A stretch of 64,000 nucleotides of DNA from an uncultured Afifella sp. (GCA_947259045.1 CAMYKZ010000031.1:1-64000); one strand, 5' to 3'. Positions 17,354-26,281 are shown, counted from the stretch's first letter. Numbers and translations are program-made. Notes: generated by a model not told the origin, from the letters alone.

Positions 17354-17569
17354 TCAAAGCTCGGGCCACCAGGCTCTGTCGCGCCGTAACGATTTGTAGT
17401 CTTGCAGTCCGATGTCCCGGAGCAGATGCCCGGAAAGACGCGACACATGCCGCATCTTCCGCCGCAGTCTTTGCCGCTCGCGTATTCGCGCGATCGGCCG
17501 ACCGATGCGCCCGACGACGCCTCTGCTGCGAGAGTGCGGAGTCCGTGCGTGTTTCAAGATCAGTTCCAT
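17354..17569 (-). CDS. DUF1127 domain protein
   Basis: The protein has about 71 residues and is basic. The C-terminal DUF1127 motif reads RRKMRHVSRLSGHLLRDIGL followed by QDYKSL, matching the family pattern L..LSD..LRDIGL. The ATG at 17569 follows AGAAAGGACAAATACG, a good ribosome site, whereas the frame's earlier ATG lacks one. Some DUF1127 proteins bind RNA and affect phosphate, carbon or stress responses. Whether this one does is unknown. It sits between the methyltransferase and monooxygenase genes in one operon. Confidence 0.85.
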   Translation of the reverse strand: MELILKHARTPHSRSRGVVGRIGRPIARIRERQRLRRKMRHVSRLSGHLLRDIGLQDYKSLRRDRAWWPEL

Positions 17570-17596
17570 CGTATTTGTCCTTTCTTCCAAGGCTGC

Positions 17597-18679
17597 TCAG
17601 TCGCGGGCGACGTAATAGGCGTTGATGGGATCGTGCGGCAGGCGATGGGTATCGACCTGCCCGAAGCCTGCGGCGGCGAGATATTCCTGTGCTGTCTCGA
17701 CACCCCACATGGCGCCAAGACCCGGCCCACCCTGACCGATCGAGATCGGCGTGCAGTGCATGCTCGAAATCGTGTAAAGCAGCGGCGCAAAGGGGTTGCC
17801 GATGTTCTTTTCCAGATCGCGCGAGCCGCCGATATCCTGCATCAGGAACACGCCCCCGTCGCGCAGCGACCGGCGGATCATGTCCAGCAAGCCTTGCGGA
17901 TCCTTTTGGTCATGCACCGCGTCGAAAGCCGTCACCAGATCGAACCGGCCAAGGGATGGGACAGTCGAGAGATCGCGTGCTTCAAACCGCAGGTTGGCAA
18001 GCCCCTTGTCCCGCGCCTCGGCCTCGGTCGCCGCGAAGGCCTCGGGGCAGAGATCGAAGCCGGTGAAACGGCTGTTCGGAAACGTCTCCGCAAGGTGCCG
18101 CATCGCCCGCCCGCCGCCGCAGCCGACATCGGCCACGTCGATCCCCGCCTCAAGCCGCCGGATCAACCCCGGAACAACCGGCAGGATGACATCGGTGAGG
18201 CTTGCCACGACAAGCTGTGCGCTGTCCTCGGCCATGACCTCGTGGAAGCGGTCGAAATGCCCATAGCAGAGCCCGCCACCGGAGCGGAACCTTTCGATCA
18301 TGTCATCCTCGACGGAGGCTGCGACGCCGATGAACTGGGTCGTGACCGCCATGTTGTTGGGCTCTGCGGCGCGGGTCAGGAAGGCGGCATGCTCCGGCGG
18401 AAGCGTGAACGTACCTGACTCCGGCGCGTAATCGACCACGCCCGATGTCACCATGACGCCAAGCCATTCGCGCAGATACCGCGCGTTCACGCCCGCCGCC
18501 TCGGCAAGCGCGTCCGCAGTCAGTCCGGGATTGGCAGCCAGCGCGTCGAACAGACCCGCACGGTGTCCGAGCGACGTCATGATCGCCAGCGCCGCCTCCG
18601 ACAGAGTGCCGACGAAGCGCTCGGCGAAGGCTTCGGCTTTCGCATCGTCGAAAATAGATTTCGTGTTCTGAAAGGTCAT
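17597..18679 (-). CDS. SAM-dependent methyltransferase with winged-helix N-domain
   Basis: The protein is 360 residues. An N-terminal winged-helix/dimerisation domain carries TADALAEAAGVNARYLREWL, as in O-methyltransferases and Rv2258c-like proteins. The Rossmann fold then has motif I, DVADVGCGGGRAMRHLAE, near residue 170, acidic motif II FTGFDLCPEAF, and LVTAFDAVHDQKDP. It probably methylates a small molecule, perhaps the monooxygenase product (inference from the operon). AAGGAGAAGAAA precedes the ATG. It is the first gene of the operon and diverges from the GlxA-type regulator. Confidence 0.9.
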   Translation of the reverse strand: MTFQNTKSIFDDAKAEAFAERFVGTLSEAALAIMTSLGHRAGLFDALAANPGLTADALAEAAGVNARYLREWLGVMVTSGVVDYAPESGTFTLPPEHAAFLTRAAEPNNMAVTTQFIGVAASVEDDMIERFRSGGGLCYGHFDRFHEVMAEDSAQLVVASLTDVILPVVPGLIRRLEAGIDVADVGCGGGRAMRHLAETFPNSRFTGFDLCPEAFAATEAEARDKGLANLRFEARDLSTVPSLGRFDLVTAFDAVHDQKDPQGLLDMIRRSLRDGGVFLMQDIGGSRDLEKNIGNPFAPLLYTISSMHCTPISIGQGGPGLGAMWGVETAQEYLAAAGFGQVDTHRLPHDPINAYYVARD

Positions 18680-18820
18680 TTTCTTCTCCTTGATCTGAAT
18701 CGGACGGCGGATTGCCCCGCCGCTTTGACGCGATGGATGGACTGCGCACGCGAGTCGCGGTAGAAGTGAAATGGAATAAAACGGTGATTATCGGACACAA
18801 ATGACGTATTTGAGGTCGCA
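18680..18820. promoter_or_regulatory. Divergent control region of the island operon
   Basis: These 141 bases separate the methyltransferase start from the GlxA-type regulator start. All promoter elements for both directions must lie here or inside the genes. I see no clear dyad. AraC-type regulators usually bind such a region, so control of the operon by its divergent neighbour is likely but inferred. Confidence 0.45.
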
Positions 18821-19831
18821 ATGAGCATCAAAACAGCTGTTATCGGATCGCGCTTTGCCGGAACATCGACGCTGTTCTCGATCCTCGATGTGCTGGCCTC
18901 TGTCGGTCGCGACTGGGAGATGCTGCACGGCCTGCCGTCGGCGGAACCGAACTTTGCCGTCAGTTTGAGAACGGTCGATGCCGCGCCTTACTGGGACATC
19001 AACGGGCGCAAGATCACGCCGGATGCGGCGCTAACTGAGGACCCCGAACCCGACCTGATCATCGTTCCCGACATGCATTTCGATCCCGCGGGTGGACTCC
19101 CCAAGGAGTTCATTCCGATGACAGACTGGATCAGCAATGCCTACGCACGCGGCGCGATTGTTACCTCCGTCTGTTCTGGTGCGCTCCTTCTCGGCGCGGC
19201 GGGCTTACTCGATGGAAGGGAGGCGACGACACATTGGGGTTTCGCCGACATGCTCGGCCGGAATTTCCCGGCGGTCACTGTCTGCCGCGAACGGATCCTC
19301 GTTCCCACAGGCGAGGGCCACCGCGTCGTCACGGCGGGGGGTGCGTCGGCATGGGCCGATCTCATGCTCTATCTGATCGGACGCTTTGCGGGCACCGACG
19401 CTGCTCGCCGGATCGCAAAGATCTACCTGATCGAGCCGCACGGTGACGGCCAGCTTAGCTATGCATCGCTGACGGCGGGTCGCCAGCATGACGATCAACT
19501 CGTCGCCGAGGCCCAGATCTGGGCCGCTCAAAACTACGACACGCCCAGCCCGGTCGCTGCGATGGCGCGGCGCAGCCATCTGACCGAACGCGGCTTTCAC
19601 CGCAGGTTCAAACGCGCGACCGGACAAGCGCCCGCGGACTACGTCCAGACACTGCGCATCGAGGAATCCAAGCAGTTGCTGGAAACGACTGAAATGTCGA
19701 TTGACGACATCTCCGCCGAAGCGGGCTACACGGAACCTTCCAGCTTCCGCTCGGCCTTCCGCAAGCGCGTGGGGATCTCCGCCTCCGCATATCGCAAGAA
19801 GTGGCGGGCACTCGCGCCGGTGGCGTTGTGA
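18821..19831 (+). CDS. GlxA-type transcriptional regulator (DJ-1/PfpI plus AraC)
   Basis: The 336-residue protein has an N-terminal DJ-1/PfpI amidotransferase-like domain (residues 1-190) with its nucleophile-elbow Cys in TSVCSGALLLGAAGLL near residue 112. A C-terminal AraC/XylS double helix-turn-helix follows (about 225-330), with MARRSHLTERGFHRRFKRAT and SIDDISAEAGYTEPSSFRSA. Proteins of this layout activate nearby catabolic operons on sensing a small molecule. It diverges from the methyltransferase operon and is its probable regulator. Catalysis by the amidase-like domain is not expected. Confidence 0.92.
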   Translation: MSIKTAVIGSRFAGTSTLFSILDVLASVGRDWEMLHGLPSAEPNFAVSLRTVDAAPYWDINGRKITPDAALTEDPEPDLIIVPDMHFDPAGGLPKEFIPMTDWISNAYARGAIVTSVCSGALLLGAAGLLDGREATTHWGFADMLGRNFPAVTVCRERILVPTGEGHRVVTAGGASAWADLMLYLIGRFAGTDAARRIAKIYLIEPHGDGQLSYASLTAGRQHDDQLVAEAQIWAAQNYDTPSPVAAMARRSHLTERGFHRRFKRATGQAPADYVQTLRIEESKQLLETTEMSIDDISAEAGYTEPSSFRSAFRKRVGISASAYRKKWRALAPVAL

Positions 19832-20172
19832 CGCGTTTTCCGCCCATGTGCCGACGACCAGCCTTCAGCCCCTGCGAAGCTGTCGGATACTTGGATCGAA
19901 ATGTGGAAAGCACCTACTGAAGAAGGAGGCGTTGTGTTCCTACGACCCGTTCATCGGCATGTGTCTTCAGGCGAAAGGTTTGTGAGGCGTATTTGCCTTT
20001 GCGTCGCACCTGGGCGCGCCGAGTTCCTTCCTTGCTGCAAACTACGGCGGCCATGACCGATGCAGTCCTTCCAATCCGTGCAAAATCCGTGCACTCAGGG
20101 ATCAAACCGGATACAATTCCGTGCGATCATGTCCATTTCCGTGCACTTCTGTTCCCGATCTAGCCTATTGAA
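19832..20172. other. Intergenic upstream of dusA
   Basis: These 341 bases contain no convincing gene. Their last third holds four TCCGTGC repeats. The rest has mixed composition, with no integrase remnant that I can recognise. Confidence 0.4.
20076..20144. repeat. Four phased TCCGTGC repeats upstream of dusA
   Basis: TCCGTGC occurs at 20076, 20087, 20118 and 20138 in the same orientation. The first two lie in identical AATCCGTGCA contexts; the others are AATTCCGTGCG and ATTTCCGTGCA. Offsets of 0, 11, 42 and 62 bases are close to whole turns of B-DNA, so all would face one side of the helix. The last copy ends 28 bases before the dusA ATG. It may be an operator array or part of an integration site. 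Confidence 0.6.
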
Positions 20173-21213
20173 ATGTATCCTAAAGCATTGATAAACAAAG
20201 AAAATATATTCGCGGTCGCACCCATGATGGACTGGACGGACCGGCATTGCCGGTTCTTCCACCGCGGCCTGACGCGCCACGCTTTGCTTTATACCGAGAT
20301 GTTGACTGCCGACGCGATCCTGCATGGTGACCGCAAGCATCTGCTCGGGTTTTCTGCCGATGAACATCCCGTTGCCCTGCAGCTCGGCGGCAGCGATTCG
20401 GCCAGGCTGGGGGAGGCGGCGCGCATCGGCGCTGAATTCGGCTATGATGAGATCAACCTCAATGTCGGCTGCCCGTCCGACCGGGTTCAGTCCGGCACAT
20501 TCGGCGCCTGCCTGATGCTTCAGCCTGGTCTGGTCGGCGTCTGCACGGCGGCGATGAGGGCGGCAGTCGATATCCCTGTCACCGTCAAATGCCGGCTTGG
20601 CGTCGACGATCAGGATCCGGAAACGGCGTTGGCCGAACTGGCTGACGCCGTGTTTTCAGCCGGTGCCGACGCCTTGTGGGTGCATGCCCGCAAAGCCTGG
20701 CTGGAGGGCCTTTCGCCGAAGCAGAACCGCGATATCCCGCCGCTGGATTATCAGCGCGTCTATCGGCTGAAGCAAAACCATCCAAACGCCTTTATCGGCA
20801 TCAATGGCGGCGTGCCGGATCTTCAACAGGCCGCCGAACATCTGAACCATGTCGATGGCGTCATGCTGGGCCGCGCCGCTTACAAGACGCCTGCAGTGCT
20901 GGCCGGTGTGGATATCGCCCTCGGGGTTGCCGGTAAGCCGGCAGATCTCGTCCAGGCGGTGGAGCGAATGGTCCCGTACGCTCAGAACCATCTGGCCGCC
21001 GGCGGCCGGCTGGCATCGATCACCCGTCATATGATCGGCCTGTTTCAGGGCCGTCCCGGCGCGCGCGCCTGGCGGCAGATCCTGACAGTGGAGAGCGCCA
21101 AGGCCGGAGCGACGCCGCAGGTGATACGGGATGCGTTGGAGGCAGTCCGGGTGGCGGGCGGATTATCGGAATTCGCCTGTCGGACCGGCGATGAAGCCGG
21201 GCGGGCGGCATAA
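20173..21213 (+). CDS. dusA: tRNA-dihydrouridine(20/20a) synthase DusA
   Basis: This FMN enzyme reduces U20/U20a in the tRNA D-loop with NADPH. The N-terminal VAPMMDWTDRHCRFFHR is the DusA signature. The catalytic Cys lies in NLNVGCPSDRVQSGTFGACL near residue 98, and FMN-phosphate contacts follow in VKCRLGVDD, VHARKAWLEGLSP and INGGV. At 346 residues it has full length. The 5' end of dusA is a known integration hotspot for islands and prophages, and the DNA just upstream here looks acquired. A decayed ribokinase lies directly downstream. Confidence 0.96.
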   Translation: MYPKALINKENIFAVAPMMDWTDRHCRFFHRGLTRHALLYTEMLTADAILHGDRKHLLGFSADEHPVALQLGGSDSARLGEAARIGAEFGYDEINLNVGCPSDRVQSGTFGACLMLQPGLVGVCTAAMRAAVDIPVTVKCRLGVDDQDPETALAELADAVFSAGADALWVHARKAWLEGLSPKQNRDIPPLDYQRVYRLKQNHPNAFIGINGGVPDLQQAAEHLNHVDGVMLGRAAYKTPAVLAGVDIALGVAGKPADLVQAVERMVPYAQNHLAAGGRLASITRHMIGLFQGRPGARAWRQILTVESAKAGATPQVIRDALEAVRVAGGLSEFACRTGDEAGRAA

Positions 21214-21254
21214 TTCGCGCTGTGCGTCAGCAGAATGGGAAGCGACAGGAAATC

Positions 21255-22050
21255 ATGGCGACACATCCGGTTGTCATCGTAGTGGGCAGTCTCCATTAAG
21301 ACATTATGATCGATGCGCTGCATCTGCCGGCCAGGGGTGAGACCGAACCGGCCATCTTTGGTATCCGAAATTTGGTGGCAAAGGCGGCAATCAGGCTGTT
21401 GCGGCGGCGCGGACGGGTTGTGAAACGCGGTTGCTCGGTGCCGTCGGTGATGACGGATTTGCAGGTTTTCTGCTGCAGCATCTCGTAACCGGCGGCGTTT
21501 CGCCGGAGTTCGTCGAAACCCGAAAAAACTGTACGTCCGGCATGAGCGTCGCGATTTCCGATGCCGGAGGCGACTATGGCGCCGTCATCATGTCCGGCGT
21601 CAATCTGGAGATTGATGCGGGTGCGGTTGCTGATCCGCGGCTTTGGCACAATGCGGCGATCCTGTTGCTGCAGAATGAACTGAGCGAAACTCTCAATATT
21701 GCGGCTGCCCATACTGCGGGAGATCGCGGCATACCAGTCTGCCTGAACGCCGCCCCGGCGCGCACGCTGACGGCGGAACTGGAAGAGATGATTGACATTC
21801 TTGTGGTCAATGCACTGGAGGCGGAAAATCTGTGCGGCGTGCCGGTCGAAGGTCTGGCGTCGCTGTCGCCGCGCGTGACCATGAGCCGTTCGCTCTTCCG
21901 GCAGGAGAGGTGCAGCTGGTCAGCACCCACGGCGCCGGCGATGCGTTCACCGGCACATTGTGCGCAGCACTTGCGGCCGGTTCGCAATTGCGGCGCGCCG
22001 GGACAATGGCGAATGAAACCGCGGCGCTGCATGTCTCGAATGCTGATTAG
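21255..22050 (+). pseudogene. Ribokinase (PfkB family) pseudogene
   Basis: The start ATG at 21255 gives MATHPVVIVVGSLH and then a TAA at 21297 where relatives have Tyr before DIMIDALHLPARGET, which continues in the same frame. Around 21330-21370 the frame shifts to one reading WYPKFGGKGGNQAVAAARTG, then LLGAVGDDGFAGFLLQHL and VLNAAPAR-like blocks. Near 21860-21890 it shifts again to reach the anion-hole and catalytic motif STHGAGDAFTGTLCAALAAG, whose Asp is the PfkB base. So one nonsense change and at least two frameshifts break a once full-length ribokinase. Its stop overlaps the end of the converging cobS. Confidence 0.9.
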
Positions 22051-22838
22051 CCGGCCGGAAAGGTTTCCCATCCGGCTGCAAGTCCTGCCAGCAATACGGT
22101 CTCGGCAATCTGCTGCGCCGCGCCGATCGTATCGCCGGTATGGCCGTTGATCTGGTGTTCCGCGAGTTTCGTAAACGCGATGATGATCAGGGCCGCTGCC
22201 AGGACGGCATAGATTGAGGAACCGCCGAAGCCGAGCAAAAGCACGATCAGACCGACGGCGCCGAGCCCTGTGCCGATGGACAAAGCCCGCCAGTCGGGCT
22301 GGCCGGCGGAAACCGCGAGCCCGTCTTTGCGTGCAGGCTCGAGAAAATTCCAGTGCCACAGCGCCAGCGAACGAGAAAGCAGCGCGATCGCAAACAGCGC
22401 AATTACGCCATTGGCGTTGACGGCGATCAGCGCCAGTGAGGTCACCCGCAGGAGAATGCTGAAGATCAATGCCAGGGCGCCATAGCTGCCGAGCCGGCTG
22501 TCGCGCATGATGTCCAGTTTCTCGTCCGCCGTCGCACCGCCGCCAAAACCGTCGGCCATATCGGCCAGCCCGTCTTCGTGCAGGGCTCCGGTGATGATCG
22601 CCGCAGAACCGATGGCGATCGTTGCTGCGATCACGCCCGGCAGATTGATTGAAAGCGAAAGCCACAAAAGTGCCGCCGGGACCAGCATGATGACGCCGCC
22701 GGCAAGCGGCCATGCGGCAGCGCTCGTCCTGAAATCGGAAAGCGTGGCACCGGCGCCGACCGGCAGCCTTGAGAAAAATGCCAGGCAGTCCTTTGTGTCA
22801 CGTGGCAGGTTGCGCAGCCGTGCGCCCATTTCCTTCAT
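22047..22838 (-). CDS. cobS: Adenosylcobinamide-GDP ribazoletransferase CobS
   Basis: This membrane enzyme joins adenosylcobinamide-GDP and alpha-ribazole to make cobalamin. It opens RDTKDCLAFFSRLPVG and has the conserved TGALHEDGLADMADGFGGG with its Asp-rich metal site, then ILRDSRLGSYGA (here MRDSRLGSYGA). About six membrane segments follow. I chose the second ATG, MKEMGARL, at 22838, because the first 13 residues of the longer frame do not match the family. It diverges from cobT with about 100 bases between them. No cobalamin riboswitch is visible there. Confidence 0.95.
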   Translation of the reverse strand: MKEMGARLRNLPRDTKDCLAFFSRLPVGAGATLSDFRTSAAAWPLAGGVIMLVPAALLWLSLSINLPGVIAATIAIGSAAIITGALHEDGLADMADGFGGGATADEKLDIMRDSRLGSYGALALIFSILLRVTSLALIAVNANGVIALFAIALLSRSLALWHWNFLEPARKDGLAVSAGQPDWRALSIGTGLGAVGLIVLLLGFGGSSIYAVLAAALIIIAFTKLAEHQINGHTGDTIGAAQQIAETVLLAGLAAGWETFPAG

Positions 22839-22942
22839 CTGATTCCCCTCGTCTGCGCTTAGTCGCAAATAGCGCATTTACCGCACCGGCGGACCTCTAT
22901 AAACCCCGGTTGCAGATTCATTTCCAAAGGTAACGAACGTCC

Positions 22943-23968
22943 ATGCCAAATGCCCTGACGGCCATGCCGTTTGACGATATCCGTGATTTGCTGAAGCGGT
23001 TGCCGGGCCCGGACCTTGCCGCTCAGGAGGCCGTGCGCCGCCGCGATGCGGTGCTGACGAAGCCACCCGGCAGTCTTGGCCGGATGGAATCCCTGGCCGA
23101 ATGGCTGGCGGTCTGGCAGGGCAGGCAAAAGCCTGAGGTTACCCGGCCGCTGGTTGCCGTGTTTGCCACCAATCACGGAATTGCCGACCGGGGTGTTTCC
23201 GCGTTTCCTCAGGCCGTGACCCGGCAAATGGTTGAAAATTTCGCCGCCGGCGGCGCCGCAATCAATCAATTATGCACCCAGTTCGATATCGGCCTGAAGG
23301 TCTTCGAATTGGCGCTGGACATGCCGACGCCCGACATTACGGCGACCGATGCTTTCCAGGAATCAGACTGCGCCGCAACGATCGCCTACGGCATGGAAGC
23401 CATCAGCGGCGGCGTCGATCTGCTCTGCCTGGGCGAAATGGGAATTGCCAACACGACGGTCGCGGCGGCGATCTATCATGCGCTATATGGCGGCGAGGCC
23501 GCCGATTGGGTCGGCCGCGGTACTGGCGTTGACGATCTTGGACTGGAGCGCAAAATTGCCGCCGTCGACGAGGCTGTCGGCAGGCTGGGCAGCGAGCGTG
23601 ATCCACTCGAAGTGCTGCGGCGTATCGGCGGACGTGAAATTGCCGCCATGTGCGGGGCGATTCTGGCGGCCCGCATGGAGCAGGTCCCGGTGATCGTCGA
23701 CGGGTTCGTGACGACAGCTGCAGCATCGCTTGTTCACGCGCTGGAACCGGCGGCGATCGATCACTGCCTGTTTGCCCATTGTTCCGCCGAGGCGGCCCAT
23801 CGCCGGGTGCTCGGTTATCTGGGCCAGTCGCCTCTGCTCGATCTCGGCATGCGGCTGGGAGAGGGGACGGGGGCTGCACTGGCTGCCATGTTGGTCAAGG
23901 CCGCAGCGGGGCTGCACAACGGCATGGCCACTTTCGACCAGGCCGGTGTATCGGCAAAGACAGACTAA
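22943..23968 (+). CDS. cobT: Nicotinate-nucleotide-dimethylbenzimidazole phosphoribosyltransferase CobT
   Basis: The enzyme makes alpha-ribazole phosphate from NaMN and dimethylbenzimidazole, feeding CobS. Signature segments are KPPGSLGRMESLAEWLA, VFATNHGIADRGVSAFPQAV, and LLCLGEMGIANTT with the catalytic region. GTGVDDLGLERKI and DGFVTTAAA follow. At 341 residues it has the usual length. The start ATG at 22943 is preceded by AAGGTAACGA. With cobS it forms a divergent nucleotide-loop-assembly pair. It converges with the sensor kinase 13 bases downstream. Confidence 0.96.
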   Translation: MPNALTAMPFDDIRDLLKRLPGPDLAAQEAVRRRDAVLTKPPGSLGRMESLAEWLAVWQGRQKPEVTRPLVAVFATNHGIADRGVSAFPQAVTRQMVENFAAGGAAINQLCTQFDIGLKVFELALDMPTPDITATDAFQESDCAATIAYGMEAISGGVDLLCLGEMGIANTTVAAAIYHALYGGEAADWVGRGTGVDDLGLERKIAAVDEAVGRLGSERDPLEVLRRIGGREIAAMCGAILAARMEQVPVIVDGFVTTAAASLVHALEPAAIDHCLFAHCSAEAAHRRVLGYLGQSPLLDLGMRLGEGTGAALAAMLVKAAAGLHNGMATFDQAGVSAKTD

Positions 23969-23981
23969 ATACTGCCTGGGT

Positions 23982-25571
23982 TCAGGCAGACCGTCTGAGT
24001 GATGACGCGGCATCTTCGGTCCATGCGCCATATTCTTCATGGAACGGCGAAACAACGCGTTTCGCAGGCAAAGTCGCGATCGCTTCCGTGCCGACATTGA
24101 GTTGACTGCGGAGGGTAAAGTTGCCGCCGTGCAGGTGGATCAGGGCCTGGACAATGGGGATGCCGAGCCCGGTTCCCTGTTCGGCATTTTTGATGGAAAC
24201 CGATCCTTGTCCGAATGCTGAAAGGACAATCGGGATTTCGTCCTCCGGAATGCCCGGTCCGTCATCGCGCACCGAGATATACTGCCCGCCGGCCTGGGTC
24301 TTTCCGACCTTGATGACGATCTCGCCGCCTGTCGGCGTGAACTTGATTGCATTCGAGACCAGGTTGAGGATCACCTGGCGCATGGCCTGTTCGTCAAGGA
24401 TCATCTTGGAGAGCTTGTCCTCATAGACTTCGACGAACTCGATGCTCTTCTGCCGCGCCTTCAGGTTGAGAAGGCCGCGGGCCTCCGTGGCGATGGCGAC
24501 GAGATCAACCAGTTCTTCGCGCAATTCCCGCTTGCCCGCTTCGATCCGCGACAGGTCGAGAATCTCGTTGATCAGTTTGAGCAGATGCTGGCCGCTGGCA
24601 TGAATATCACCAAGATATTCCATGTAGGATGCATTATTGATCGGACCGAGCATTTCGTTGCGCATGACTTCGGAAAAACCGAGGATGGCGTTTAGCGGCG
24701 TTCTGAGTTCGTGGCTCATTGTCGCCAGAAACTGCGATTTGGCCATGTTGGCGGCTTCTGCCCGCCGCCGCGCTTCATCGGATACCGCGTTGGACTGTTC
24801 AAGTTCGGCGAAGATCGCATCCTTTTCCGCACGGAAAGACAGGTTCTGGCTGTGCTGATAGTGCAGGTGGCTGCTCAGATAGAGAAAGAAGATTTCCGCG
24901 CCGAGCGTGCAAAGCGCGATGATGACGTTGAGAATATCCGGCTGGATAATATGCACGGCAGCCATGGCGAGGGCGATCGGCAAGGTGCTGGCGACGGCTG
25001 CCGCCGGTATTGGCGATGACAACAGCGTGCCGACCGACATGACGACAATAACCGCCGCAAACCGCATAATGTCCATGGCCGCAAGCGATTCCGCATGCTG
25101 CTCCGTCAGGAACTGGGAGGGAAACTCCATTCGGATTTCCGGCAGGAACAGCAGCGGAAATGTCGCCCAGCCTATGCCGTACATCAGGTCACGGGTAATG
25201 AACCGGCTTTTCCAGCGGTAGAAATTCGCCCGGGCGTTCGGATCCGTCAGAAACCGGCGGCAGGCGCGGATCACCAAAGCATGGATCAGGATCATTGTCG
25301 CGCCCCAGCCAACGGCAATGACCGGCTCGATGATGAAACCAAGCGCGAAGGCCATGACCAGGATCAGAGCGGGGATCACAATTGAAGAGGAAAGCCGGTT
25401 CTTGGCAAACTGGTCCGCCATCTCCTGCTCGAAATGAACAAGCGCGTCGCGGGGGTCTTTTTTGCCCTTCTTGTTAAGCAGCAGAGAACGCATGATAACC
25501 CGACGCCGCGCAGCGCGTGACGGCATTTCTTCGGGAGCATCCGGAATATTTTTGGCGCCCTTGGCCATCAA
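23982..25571 (-). CDS. Membrane sensor histidine kinase
   Basis: This 529-residue kinase has an N-terminal cytoplasmic stub and about six membrane segments (residues 60-235), with no obvious periplasmic sensor domain. A short linker coiled coil leads to HisKA with the phospho-acceptor in TMSHELRTPLNAILGFSEV near residue 289. HATPase_c follows, with NLVSNAIKFTPTGGEI (N box), DDGPGIPEDEI (G1) and GTGLGIPIV (G2). No receiver domain or response regulator gene is adjacent, so the partner is orphaned elsewhere. The signal is unknown; membrane state or a hydrophobic ligand is possible from the topology. Confidence 0.92.
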   Translation of the reverse strand: MMAKGAKNIPDAPEEMPSRAARRRVIMRSLLLNKKGKKDPRDALVHFEQEMADQFAKNRLSSSIVIPALILVMAFALGFIIEPVIAVGWGATMILIHALVIRACRRFLTDPNARANFYRWKSRFITRDLMYGIGWATFPLLFLPEIRMEFPSQFLTEQHAESLAAMDIMRFAAVIVVMSVGTLLSSPIPAAAVASTLPIALAMAAVHIIQPDILNVIIALCTLGAEIFFLYLSSHLHYQHSQNLSFRAEKDAIFAELEQSNAVSDEARRRAEAANMAKSQFLATMSHELRTPLNAILGFSEVMRNEMLGPINNASYMEYLGDIHASGQHLLKLINEILDLSRIEAGKRELREELVDLVAIATEARGLLNLKARQKSIEFVEVYEDKLSKMILDEQAMRQVILNLVSNAIKFTPTGGEIVIKVGKTQAGGQYISVRDDGPGIPEDEIPIVLSAFGQGSVSIKNAEQGTGLGIPIVQALIHLHGGNFTLRSQLNVGTEAIATLPAKRVVSPFHEEYGAWTEDAASSLRRSA

Positions 25572-25672
25572 TGGGTCTCTTACTCGCTACGTCTTCGCTG
25601 ATATTATCTCTGATGGTATTAAAATTCGCCGTTTAGCCATGGTTAAGATTGTGTTGCCGAAAGCCCCGCCCG

Positions 25673-26206
25673 ATGCGCCAGAAAGCCCGGAAATTCGGGA
25701 AATATGCCCTTGTTGTGACCGTTCTGCTGATTGCCGGTTTGCGATTTGTTGACAACGGCGACCCGGAAATTCTCCATGGCCGTGCGACGGTCTCCGACGG
25801 TGACAGTCTGCGGCTCTCCGGTGAACGGATACGATTGCTTGGTCTGGACGCGCCTGAACTGGCGCAGACCTGTCGCCAGGGCAGAGACGTCAAGCCTTGC
25901 GGCGAACTGGCCAGGCAGGCGCTCAAAAAGCTGACAGCCGGGCGCGAAATTCGCTGCGAGCCGGAAGGAAGGGATCGCTATGGCCGGCTGCTTGCCCGTT
26001 GTTATTCCGGTCGTGACGATATCGGCCGGAAGATGGTTTCCGTTGGCTGGGCGGTTTCGAGCGGCGACTACCGTTTTGCCGAAGCGGCGGCACGGATTGC
26101 CGGTTCCGGTATCTGGACCATGACATTCGATGACCCGGCCGACTGGCGGGCAACCCATGGCCATGACGGCGAACCTGAGGGTTTCTGGTCGAGACTCTGG
26201 AACTGA
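25673..26206 (+). CDS. Thermonuclease-family (SNase-like) protein
   Basis: A membrane anchor or signal (about residues 8-24, YALVVTVLLIAGLRFV) precedes a staphylococcal nuclease-like fold of about 130 residues. The metal and catalytic pattern is seen in VSDGDSLRLSGERIRLLGLD and APELAQTC, then RDRYGRLLARCY. These match the Asp/Arg/Glu catalytic layout of the family. Cys pairs suggest an oxidised periplasmic form. ATG at 25673 is preferred to the TTG eight codons earlier. It diverges from the sensor kinase and probably degrades nucleic acid outside the cytoplasm. Confidence 0.85.
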   Translation: MRQKARKFGKYALVVTVLLIAGLRFVDNGDPEILHGRATVSDGDSLRLSGERIRLLGLDAPELAQTCRQGRDVKPCGELARQALKKLTAGREIRCEPEGRDRYGRLLARCYSGRDDIGRKMVSVGWAVSSGDYRFAEAAARIAGSGIWTMTFDDPADWRATHGHDGEPEGFWSRLWN

Positions 26207-26281
26207 CAGGGGGCCTGTTCAATAATGCTCGGTTTGACAGTATGACGGAAACAGGAACAGGTCACGAGTGCCGGAGGATAC

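Noticed and set aside
21574-22713. A 379-residue minus-strand frame across cobS and the ribokinase pseudogene
   Set aside because: It is out of frame with the well-supported cobS and has low-complexity Arg-rich composition.
22839-22942. A possible cobalamin riboswitch between cobS and cobT
   Set aside because: The gap is only about 100 bases and lacks the conserved B12-box and stem layout; cobalamin riboswitches are about 200 bases.
23972-23989. Hairpin CTGCCTG/CAGGCAG between cobT and the sensor kinase
   Set aside because: The stem is perfect but only 7 bases long, overlaps the kinase stop and has no T run, so it is too weak to list as a terminator.
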